This document shows positions 1 to 6,716 of a stretch of 16,637 nucleotides of DNA, piece by piece. Positions within the stretch are counted from its first letter, which is position 1. Each line of letters opens with the position of its first letter. Position numbers and translations under genes: made by a program. This DNA is from Nitrososphaerota archaeon (lineage in GTDB: Archaea > Thermoproteota > Nitrososphaeria > Nitrososphaerales > Nitrosopumilaceae): positions 1 through 16,637 of the forward strand of contig JAUWQG010000011.1 in NCBI GenBank assembly GCA_030611185.1, written 5' to 3'. The notes under the pieces are model-generated. The model did no database searches. It was not told the origin of the DNA and saw only the letters and a list, made by a program, of their open reading frames with translations.

Positions 1-234
1 TTAAGAGAAATTCCACCAATAGCTATTCTCTCTCTTTCCCCATTTGGACTAATGGAGATTGCTGCCTATTCTCTTGCGACATCTAGCAGTTGTATATTGA
101 TTAGAGCAATTACAAAAAAAACCAATCTTAGTCTATTGTTAAAACCAACCCTAATTGAGATTGGTATTCTAATTGGCCTGTTGTTAGCTGCTGGATTTTT
201 GGAAGATTATATGATAAAACTTTCTTTAGAATAA
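1..234 (+). CDS. SpoIIM-like integral membrane protein, C-terminal fragment
   Basis: The frame is open from base 1 and ends at TAA 232-234, giving the last 77 residues of a protein whose start lies outside the window. Two hydrophobic stretches are visible. The first (about residues 4-27) includes PFGLMEIAAYSLA, and the second (about 54-67) includes IGLLLAAGFLED. A Pro-x-Gly-x-x-Glu-x-x-Ala turn followed by a final helix ending in Ala-x-x-x-Glu resembles the end of the stage II sporulation protein M (SpoIIM, PF01944) family. That family is widespread in non-sporulating archaea as an uncharacterised membrane protein. The family call is inference from this short pattern. A generic multi-pass membrane protein is the alternative. 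Confidence 0.55.
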   Translation, partial: LREIPPIAILSLSPFGLMEIAAYSLATSSSCILIRAITKKTNLSLLLKPTLIEIGILIGLLLAAGFLEDYMIKLSLE

Positions 235-310
235 GGATTGGAAATATCTACTCTTTAGTCTCAAAAAATCAGAGGATTTGTGTACCCAGTCTAAAAAAAT
301 TTAGTAGTAA

Positions 311-319
311 ATTATAAAC
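311..319 (+). promoter_or_regulatory. TATA box of the cupredoxin-fold gene
   Basis: ATTATAAAC is centred 27 nt upstream of ATG 342. No Shine-Dalgarno-like sequence lies in between. This spacing fits a leaderless archaeal transcript starting at or next to the ATG. Confidence 0.55.
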
Positions 320-341
320 CAAATTAATAGAAAAATATAAC

Positions 342-1274
342 ATGAATATTTCCTTTGTAGGACTTTTAGCTTTACTTGTTATATCATCTGGATTTTTCAT
401 CAATGATGCATTTGCCGAAGTCACTGAAAATTCGGCTTATCTTGTTGAAGGTTCTGGTTTTGCAGTAACTGAAGAATTAATCCGACTATCAGAAATTGAC
501 ATAGGTCTCTCATCTCATCAACAATCTGGTAGCAGTATTGACTTTTTGATAGAAGATGGATTTATCACATTAGATAATGAAGATTTTGTAATATCTGAAC
601 TTGAAGGCAAATTTCTTCGAGAAGGACGTTATGTCAGAATTAATGGAGATATTGAAAGTACAAGAGGATTAGATACAACCATTAGTTTTTTTGGACGTCT
701 AGTTGAAGAGAGCAAAGATGCAGCAATATACGGATTTACAGGAAGAATTACGACACCTAATGATTCTTACAAAATAATCTACACTGCAAAACTTTCTCAA
801 TTAACCAAGATCTCTGAAATAACTACAGAAGTTAGTATTGAAGACGAAATGCTTACCATTCGAATTCTTCCTGATTCCTCAACTCAAGGAGTGGCAAGTA
901 GTTACATTGAAAGCGGCCAAACCAGAGAACCTAGACTTGGAGATACTAATCCAATAAGATTAGGTTATTTCTCAGAAGATAGGCTAACATTTGAGCCTGG
1001 AACAACAATTACTTTTGTTAATGACGACGATGTTTCTCATAGTATTCTTAGTGGAAAAGAAAACTATGGTGACCGTCACGATCCATTTACTCCAGATGGC
1101 AGAATTTCAACTGCAGAAATATTTCCCGGAGAATCAATCAACATAACATTTGATGAGATGGGATTTTACAGATTATATGATCCAACATACCCTTGGATGA
1201 AAATAGTTGCTTATTCATTCCCCGATGTGGATAATCTTATTCTTGGTACTACCAAAAATCAACAGGGAAATTAA
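342..1274 (+). CDS. Secreted cupredoxin-fold protein with degraded type 1 copper site
   Basis: 310 aa. Residues 1-25 form a signal peptide (hydrophobic core, then NDAFA before Glu26), so the protein acts outside the cytoplasmic membrane. Residues 26-180 are a beta-rich region I do not recognise. Residues about 205-292 look like a plastocyanin/azurin-type cupredoxin: FEPGTTITFVNDDD, then VSHSIL, and finally YPWMKIVAY. In canonical blue copper proteins the first His is followed by a C-x-x-H-P-W-M loop. Here H233 and M286 remain, but the Cys and second His positions read D280 and Y283, so a normal type 1 copper site is unlikely. H246 in GDRHD could take part in another metal site. The gene is a single unit with its own TATA box, and its stop overlaps the convergent cbiE stop. 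Thaumarchaea carry many cupredoxin-like electron carriers. This one may be structural or bind another ligand. Confidence 0.75.
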   Translation: MNISFVGLLALLVISSGFFINDAFAEVTENSAYLVEGSGFAVTEELIRLSEIDIGLSSHQQSGSSIDFLIEDGFITLDNEDFVISELEGKFLREGRYVRINGDIESTRGLDTTISFFGRLVEESKDAAIYGFTGRITTPNDSYKIIYTAKLSQLTKISEITTEVSIEDEMLTIRILPDSSTQGVASSYIESGQTREPRLGDTNPIRLGYFSEDRLTFEPGTTITFVNDDDVSHSILSGKENYGDRHDPFTPDGRISTAEIFPGESINITFDEMGFYRLYDPTYPWMKIVAYSFPDVDNLILGTTKNQQGN

Positions 1275-1987
1275 TTCTCCCACTGCCATCTATAATTCAT
1301 GTATGAATCTAATTTGGTTTGATTAAAAACCATTACAGATAGGTCAGAAAATTCCTTTCCCTCCAAATCTTTTACGGTTCCTACAAAACTGGTTTCATTT
1401 TTAGTTGTTAATGCCTCAAAGACATGAACTTTCATATCATCTGTATGAAAACTATTTTCCTTTAGAAACATTGCAATTTCTGAAGGCATAAAATGCTTAT
1501 CTGGCTGCTTGGGCCATGGTCTTGGAACTAAAATAACACTATATCCGTCAATTAACGCCTTTTGTAAATCAAGCTTCTTTTCTTCAATCGAGGTTGTGAC
1601 ATGCATGGTAATTACTTTTGATTTATCCAAAGGGACCTGTGCCTTTGAGGCTGCCACCTGAATTGAGCTTATTCCAGGAATTATTTCTACATTCCCAAAA
1701 ATCTCAATTAATCTATCTACCACTTCTGATTCAGAGAAATTAACATCTCCTGTAAATGGAATTACTAAAGAACGCTCACCTAATACTGGTAAAATTTTCT
1801 GATAAGACTCTTCTTGATTATTCATTGTAATCTCATGAATTTCCTTTCCATCTATCAAATCTTGGATTGTCTCCAAAGTGTACTTGTATCCAATTATAAC
1901 ATCACAATTTTGAATTACTTCTCTAACGATTTCAGTAACATACTTTGGCGATCCCGGTCCTACCCCAACAGCATAGATTTTTCCCAA
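1271..1987 (-). CDS. cbiE: Cobalt-precorrin-7 (C5)-methyltransferase CbiE-like
   Basis: 238 aa, a usual length for stand-alone CbiE. It is a tetrapyrrole (corrin/porphyrin) methylase expected to methylate C5 of the corrin ring with S-adenosylmethionine during cobalamin synthesis. Visible motifs are the N-terminal YAVGVGPGSP loop (residues 6-14), TGDVNFSES (79-87) and IIPGISSIQ (102-110), in the CbiE order. No CbiT decarboxylating domain is fused. The start is TTG at 1987: GAGGT lies just upstream at good spacing and contains the TAA stop of the upstream gene, so the two genes are translationally close (2 nt apart). Other cobalamin genes are not in the window. Diphthine synthase, a relative, is less likely because of the GDVNFSES segment. 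The 3' end overlaps the convergent cupredoxin gene by 4 bp. Confidence 0.82.
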   Translation of the reverse strand: MGKIYAVGVGPGSPKYVTEIVREVIQNCDVIIGYKYTLETIQDLIDGKEIHEITMNNQEESYQKILPVLGERSLVIPFTGDVNFSESEVVDRLIEIFGNVEIIPGISSIQVAASKAQVPLDKSKVITMHVTTSIEEKKLDLQKALIDGYSVILVPRPWPKQPDKHFMPSEIAMFLKENSFHTDDMKVHVFEALTTKNETSFVGTVKDLEGKEFSDLSVMVFNQTKLDSYMNYRWQWEN

Positions 1988-1989
1988 TT

Positions 1990-2481
1990 TTACCTCGTAA
2001 TTCTTTGACTATTTTTAATATATTGCACAAAAGGCTCCCAATCCACTTTCATGTATTTTGTAGGCTCTTTTGCTGGATATTTTACCCAATCTTGGGCAAC
2101 AGCATATTGATGTTTTTCCAGTTTCCCATCTTTTTCATACTCAATTAGTAATACACTTCCCCATTCTTTTTCCTCATTGGATATATCTAAAATATCATCA
2201 AATCTTAATTCCACATTTTTTTCATTTTCCATATCTTCTTTTAAATTATTTTCATCATAACCATCATGAATAATCATTGTGTCTTTTGATTTTAAAAATT
2301 GAACAGTTTGTCGCTGTCTAATTGCTTGCCACCACTTCTTTTTTGCTTCAGTTTTATGAACAAACATCAGATGTTTATCTGTCAAAATTAACATACCTTC
2401 TCTTCCTCCAATTGAAAAGAATTTTTTTGACTCTCTCCAAACTGAAACTACATGTGCCTGAATTTTTTCTTCAGGTTCCAT
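1990..2481 (-). CDS. Conserved hypothetical protein with PH/GRAM-like N-terminal region
   Basis: 163 aa, cytosolic (no signal peptide or membrane segment). Residues about 28-42 (GMLILTDKHLMFVHK) have the 'x-x-LT-x-x-x-L-x-F' strand pattern found near the start of PH/GRAM-like domains. Residues 93-115 (FDDILDIS, then SVLLIEYEKDG) look like the following strands, with a charged loop rich in Lys, Glu and Asp between. A PH-like fold is inference; I do not know the function. The C-terminus is basic. ATG 2481 follows a TATA-like box at -25, and the stop is built into the ribosome binding site of cbiE, so the two are very likely cotranscribed. Nothing in the sequence itself points to cobalamin chemistry. 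Confidence 0.7.
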   Translation of the reverse strand: MEPEEKIQAHVVSVWRESKKFFSIGGREGMLILTDKHLMFVHKTEAKKKWWQAIRQRQTVQFLKSKDTMIIHDGYDENNLKEDMENEKNVELRFDDILDISNEEKEWGSVLLIEYEKDGKLEKHQYAVAQDWVKYPAKEPTKYMKVDWEPFVQYIKNSQRITR

Positions 2482-2502
2482 ATTCGTTCATAAAATCGAC
2501 TT

Positions 2503-2510
2503 GTTAAAAA
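2503..2510 (-). promoter_or_regulatory. TATA box of the PH-like gene / cbiE unit
   Basis: On the minus strand TTTTTAAC is centred about 25 nt upstream of ATG 2481. It lies in the 72-bp divergent region shared with the cyclophilin gene. Confidence 0.45.
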
Positions 2511-2524
2511 CTAATACACTTAGC

Positions 2525-2530
2525 TTTTAA
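2525..2530 (+). promoter_or_regulatory. TATA box of the cyclophilin-fusion gene
   Basis: TTTTAA (context GCTTTTAAGG) is centred 27 nt upstream of the TTG start at 2554. The spacing supports both the promoter and the unusual start codon. Confidence 0.45.
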
Positions 2531-2553
2531 GGAAGAAAACTTGACGAATTTTA

Positions 2554-4116
2554 TTGCAAAAAATTCTTATCGTATTTGCCTTTACTCTTCTTTTAATTGC
2601 TTTACCAATTCAGTCATTTGCTCAGTCTGATGATAAATTAGTAATTTTAGAAACTAGTCAAGGGAAAATTGTAATAGAATTTTTCCCTAATGATGCACCA
2701 AATCATGTTAGAAATTTCATGAATTTAACTGAAAGTGAATTTTATGATGGAGTAATTTTTCATAGAGTAATTCCAGGATTTATGATTCAAGGAGGAGATC
2801 CAAACACAAAGGACCCTGATACTAGTACCTGGGGGCAAGGAGGTCCAGGAACTTCAGTAGATGCTGAATTCAATTCAATTAAACATAATCGTGGTATAGT
2901 TTCCATGGCAAGGTCTCAAAACCCAAACAGTGCAGGCTCACAATTTTTCATAGTTCATCAAAATTCAAACTTTCTTGACCAACAATACACCGTATTTGGT
3001 AGGATTGTAACTGACGAAAGTTTTGAAACTTTAGATAAAATTACCTCTCTTGAAATAGGCCCAAGGGATATTCCTGTAAATATTGATGAGGTAAAAATTA
3101 CAAAGGCAATAACTGTTAGTCGCTCTGAAGTATCTGACTTACTTGATTTAGGCGAACCTGAAAGAGTCACACAAAGTACGGATACTCAAGAAGAATTTCT
3201 AGATACGGATACTCAAGAAGAATTTCTAGATACGGAAGTAACTGGAAATCAAATGTTTGAAAATAAAGAACTTGATGTGGCATTTAGTGCACCTGAGGGA
3301 TGGTCCCTACAACAACCACCAAAAGTTGATGAAAATACACCAGATGTTGTAGCAGTTGGACCAAAGATAGGTGAAATCAACCCCGTAATCTCATTAAGAG
3401 TTTTTGATAAAGAAGGAAAATCATTTGATGATTTTATTCAGGAAAAAAATGAACTGTTAAACGAAGTAGTAGCAACAGGGAATTTAGAAATAACATCTCA
3501 GGAAAAAATCACCATTAATGAAAAAGAGGCATATGTTACTGATGCTATAGGAATTTTTGAAACCAATAATCAATCTTTTAATGTAAAATTTAGAGAAACA
3601 ACCATTTCTGGCCTTGAAAAGTTCTACACATTTGCATATAGTAATGGGGTAGATGACTTTGATAATGAATTATCAAGATATGATGATTCTATTGATTCTT
3701 TCAAAATACTATCAGAACCAACACAACCAGTAGATACAACAATCGATGAAGGAGGTGGTTGTCTAATTGCTACAGCCACCTTTGGCTCTGAACTAGCACC
3801 TCAAGTACAACAATTAAGAGAATTAAGAGATAATACTATTCTATCTACCAAATCTGGGGTTGCATTTATGACTGGATTTAACCAATTTTACTATGCATTT
3901 TCTCCTACAATAGCTGATTTCGAGCGTGAAAATCCAATTTTTAAAGAAACTGTGAAACTAGCAATTACTCCAATGCTATCATCATTATCTATACTAAATT
4001 ATGCAAACATTGATTCTGAGCAGGAAATACTTGGGTATGGTATTAGTATAATTCTTCTAAATATTGGGATGTATTTTGTCGCCCCAGCAATGGTAATTCA
4101 TAGATTTAGAAAATAA
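2554..4116 (+). CDS. Secreted cyclophilin-type prolyl isomerase fused to PsbP-like and CFI-box C-terminal modules
   Basis: 520 aa from TTG 2554, supported by a TATA box at -27 and by a signal peptide beginning exactly there (residues 1-23, IQSFA before Gln24). Residues 28-185 are a cyclophilin (peptidyl-prolyl cis-trans isomerase). FHRVIPGFMIQGG (69-81) carries the catalytic Arg71 plus F76, M77 and Q79, and GSQFFIVHQ (128-136) follows. The Trp of cyclophilin A is Phe140 here and its His is Tyr145, as in many prokaryotic members. A linker at 190-235 holds a 9-residue tandem duplication. Residues about 236-386 resemble PsbP/DUF1795 domains (FSAPEGW). Residues 400-520 begin GGGCLIATATFGSELAP, a CFI-box motif, with TVKLAITPMLSSLSIL and a final hydrophobic stretch at about 495-514. 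The protein is probably an extracytoplasmic folding factor held at the membrane. The domain order is clear; substrates are unknown. Confidence 0.85.
   Translation: MQKILIVFAFTLLLIALPIQSFAQSDDKLVILETSQGKIVIEFFPNDAPNHVRNFMNLTESEFYDGVIFHRVIPGFMIQGGDPNTKDPDTSTWGQGGPGTSVDAEFNSIKHNRGIVSMARSQNPNSAGSQFFIVHQNSNFLDQQYTVFGRIVTDESFETLDKITSLEIGPRDIPVNIDEVKITKAITVSRSEVSDLLDLGEPERVTQSTDTQEEFLDTDTQEEFLDTEVTGNQMFENKELDVAFSAPEGWSLQQPPKVDENTPDVVAVGPKIGEINPVISLRVFDKEGKSFDDFIQEKNELLNEVVATGNLEITSQEKITINEKEAYVTDAIGIFETNNQSFNVKFRETTISGLEKFYTFAYSNGVDDFDNELSRYDDSIDSFKILSEPTQPVDTTIDEGGGCLIATATFGSELAPQVQQLRELRDNTILSTKSGVAFMTGFNQFYYAFSPTIADFERENPIFKETVKLAITPMLSSLSILNYANIDSEQEILGYGISIILLNIGMYFVAPAMVIHRFRK
3181..3234 (+). 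repeat. Perfect 27-bp tandem duplication (2 copies) in the cyclophilin linker
   Basis: Copies 3181-3207 and 3208-3234 are identical at all 27 positions and in frame. They duplicate DTQEEFLDT (residues 210-218 and 219-227). Identity at synonymous positions suggests a recent duplication. Confidence 0.95.
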
Positions 4117-4139
4117 AAATATCAAATGATCATAAATTT

Positions 4140-4838
4140 ATGTCACTAGTACATATTGATACTATGAATATAGAACGTGTCACAAAGGATGAACTTATTT
4201 CATATATAGAAAATAATACAAAAATTAGAATTGATAGTTTTGTTGAAAGTGCTTTTGAAACTGCCGAAGAAGTACATTCAGATATTAAAAGAGAAGATGG
4301 TACCTCATCATTTTTGGAAACTCATGTTTGGCCAGTAACTTTAGATGTTATCAAACACTACCAAACAACCACTCAGTATCTTACGACACTTCAGATAACA
4401 TCAACTATTTTACATGATGTGATGGAGGATAATGACAGAATTTTGGATCTATATACATCTCATGCATATGGATTTGATGCATATTTTAGACATAGATTTG
4501 GGGAATATGTGTACACAGTTGCAAATACACTAAAAACAAAACCATTAGAAAATTACCCTGGTTCTAATGAAGAAGAACAAAAAATGACCAGATTTGCTGA
4601 TTATTGTTCTGCCCTCACAAATTCAAAATATGATACAAAAATTATCAAACTTGCAGACCGATTAAACAACATGAAATTTATTTCACAAATTTCAAACAAA
4701 GACAAAATTAAGAGATATCTTAGAGAAGCTGAGGATTTTTACATTGGATTTTCTCTTTTTCCACCTCAAACAATTGATTTTCACAAAGAAATTAGAAAAG
4801 CCTATGATGATCTAAAAAGCATAAAAATTACGGCCTAA
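4140..4838 (+). CDS. HD-domain (p)ppGpp hydrolase-like protein (SpoT/MESH1 family)
   Basis: 232 aa, cytosolic. The family's metal-binding pattern is complete: H62 in ETHVWPV, HDxxED as H92-D93-x-x-E96-D97 in LHDVMEDND, and D173 with N177 in KLADRLNNM. These match the manganese site and the Asp-Arg-x-x-Asn motif of the hydrolase domains of RelA/SpoT and of stand-alone MESH1/SAH enzymes, which remove the 3'-pyrophosphate of (p)ppGpp. Animal MESH1 also acts on NADPH. No synthetase, TGS or ACT domain follows, so this is hydrolase-only, and whether (p)ppGpp is the substrate is open. A broader HD phosphohydrolase role is the alternative. The start is uncertain: M1 (4140) or M9 (4164). An AT-rich ATAAATTTA centred at 4136 lies 28 nt before the second ATG, which favours 4164 if the mRNA is leaderless. 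The gene begins 23 bp after the cyclophilin gene. Confidence 0.72.
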   Translation: MSLVHIDTMNIERVTKDELISYIENNTKIRIDSFVESAFETAEEVHSDIKREDGTSSFLETHVWPVTLDVIKHYQTTTQYLTTLQITSTILHDVMEDNDRILDLYTSHAYGFDAYFRHRFGEYVYTVANTLKTKPLENYPGSNEEEQKMTRFADYCSALTNSKYDTKIIKLADRLNNMKFISQISNKDKIKRYLREAEDFYIGFSLFPPQTIDFHKEIRKAYDDLKSIKITA

Positions 4839-4841
4839 AAA

Positions 4842-6716
4842 TTAGCCATATTGGTAGTGAATTCCTTTTTCACCACGAGGATGTTTCCATTCAGTTTCCT
4901 GTGAACATGTTCCACAATCAACACATCCTTCATGTTGAATCACTACCTTACCATCCTCTTGACTATAACATTTAGCAGGACATAACGTTACCATTTTTTT
5001 CATAAACTCACTTTCAGGATTTAATACTTTGATGTGAGATTCATGGTCATCATTATAACTTAATTTTGCAATTCTATCTGCAATTGAAGGAATACTGGGA
5101 GTATATGTCGATGAAACAGTAACTCCTAATCGCTCAGCTAATTGAATTGGAACTTTCACATAGGTATCCTCAGATTCTATCATTGGCAAGAGTTTGTCAT
5201 AACCAAGAATATTTGCAAATTTAACCGCAATTCCTCTAAAGGTACCACTAGACATCAGTTTTAGGATTGGACCATATCGTGAACCAATAATGTCTTTTGG
5301 TATATCCTTTGTTGCATCAAGAAATATCTTCAGATAATCCTTGTCAATTTGTTTCATATCTAGCGTATAGGGGCTTTCTTCTACTAACTGTGAATAATAT
5401 TGTCCCATATAGCCTTCAGAAAAATCACCTTTTTCAATAGATCTTGCAACTGCATTTGCTGCTCTAACTCCATCATCAATTCCAACATTTAACCCCTCAA
5501 TCCTTGGACCAATAAAAACTCCTCTTCCTGCAGCATCTCCAATAAATAAAATATTTTTGAAAAAGGGTTTTTCCATTCTACACCTTATGCCATCTGGAAC
5601 TAATTTTGCGCCATATTCTGATTCAACATAATCTTCTCCAAAAGTCAAATCAAATTTTTCAGACATTTGTTTTTCAATAGTTGATAACTTTTCATGAATA
5701 GCCTCATTAGTTTTGTATTTACCAGAATCAATTAGATTTTTTCTTCCATTGGCAGAAAGAGAAGACTCTCGAAACTCTTTCCACGTTTTAATTAATTTGG
5801 CTACACCAAAACGAATTCGGAGCTGTTCTTCTTGTGGTAAACTTTTATCAATCTCTTTTTTGATTGGTACAACATCTTTGACAAATTCACTTACAAGAGG
5901 ATTTTTAATCAAGGCATCAATTAATTCATAAGGCTCTACTGGATTTCTCATCAGAGAATTATAATGATATACGGCTCCTAAAGATATTGTATCACGATTA
6001 GTGTAAAGAAATCCTCCTCCAATATGGTTCAGGGTTATATCGCCAGCAAAAAGATGTGCAGCCCCTTCATCTGGACCTACACCGAATCTTTCCTCGATAA
6101 TGTCTTCAGGTAGTTTTACTATTACTTTTACTCCTTGATACAATTGTTTAGGCGTAAATTTTGCCCTAGCTCCGACCATCTCAGCTACTTCTGAATTTAC
6201 TCCGTCAGCTGCAATTATTGCCTTGACCTCAAATTCCTCAAGCTCATCAGTTTGAATGATTGTTTTTCCTTCGTACCATGTAATTGATTTTACATGAACC
6301 CCTGGTATTATTCCCCCACCAACTTTTTCTGCACTTTCAACGGCTTGTTGGGCAAACCACGAATTGAGTTTATTCATAAGAACTGTGCAGCCAAAATTAG
6401 ATTGGTAATCATGTGCTTCGGTAAGATCCATCGAATATTCTTTATCTTTTGAAGTTGAATGTAGAATGTATTTGGTTATCTTTCTTTCAAATGGAGCATC
6501 ATCAAGAAAATTTTCATAAAGTTCATCAACATTAGTTACTTGACCTTTTTTTGGTTTTTTAGAATAAAGAATTCCACCTGAGATATTTTTGGATCCAACT
6601 TTAGTTCCAGCCTCTAAAAGAATTGCTTGTTTTCCTAGTTTAGATAATTGTTTTAATGCCGCAAGGCCTGCAGAGCCACCGCCAATTATCGCTACATCAT
6701 ATTTTTCCAAAATCAA
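4842..6716 (-). CDS. fixC: Electron-transfer flavoprotein:quinone oxidoreductase (fused FixC+FixX type)
   Basis: 624 aa. Residues 7-35 form an FAD-binding Rossmann start (GGGSAG at 12-17). FIGDAAG (391-397) is the second FAD motif, with GPRIEGLNVGIDDG just after. The C-terminal end (about 575-624) is a ferredoxin-like domain with C579, C598, C601 and C604 placed as the 4Fe-4S ligands of ETF-QO, plus an extra C583. The enzyme should take electrons from reduced EtfAB through FAD and the iron-sulfur cluster to the membrane quinone. Compared with FixC there is extra, charged sequence at about 285-363. The start is TTG 6716, directly after the etfA stop TGA. GAGG 5 nt upstream, inside the etfA end, supports it over the TTG two codons later. 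It is last in the operon etfB-etfA-fixCX. A geranylgeranyl-reductase relative is excluded by the Fe-S tail. Confidence 0.88.
   Translation of the reverse strand: MILEKYDVAIIGGGSAGLAALKQLSKLGKQAILLEAGTKVGSKNISGGILYSKKPKKGQVTNVDELYENFLDDAPFERKITKYILHSTSKDKEYSMDLTEAHDYQSNFGCTVLMNKLNSWFAQQAVESAEKVGGGIIPGVHVKSITWYEGKTIIQTDELEEFEVKAIIAADGVNSEVAEMVGARAKFTPKQLYQGVKVIVKLPEDIIEERFGVGPDEGAAHLFAGDITLNHIGGGFLYTNRDTISLGAVYHYNSLMRNPVEPYELIDALIKNPLVSEFVKDVVPIKKEIDKSLPQEEQLRIRFGVAKLIKTWKEFRESSLSANGRKNLIDSGKYKTNEAIHEKLSTIEKQMSEKFDLTFGEDYVESEYGAKLVPDGIRCRMEKPFFKNILFIGDAAGRGVFIGPRIEGLNVGIDDGVRAANAVARSIEKGDFSEGYMGQYYSQLVEESPYTLDMKQIDKDYLKIFLDATKDIPKDIIGSRYGPILKLMSSGTFRGIAVKFANILGYDKLLPMIESEDTYVKVPIQLAERLGVTVSSTYTPSIPSIADRIAKLSYNDDHESHIKVLNPESEFMKKMVTLCPAKCYSQEDGKVVIQHEGCVDCGTCSQETEWKHPRGEKGIHYQYG

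Noticed and set aside
235..341. Hairpin terminator after the SpoIIM-like gene
   Set aside because: CTCT/AGAG complementarity is only 4 bp and not followed by a T-run, so it is too weak to call.
2070..2507. Plus-strand frames opposite the PH-like gene
   Set aside because: Their Phe/Leu/His-rich composition is the usual mirror of a Lys/Glu-rich gene on the other strand.
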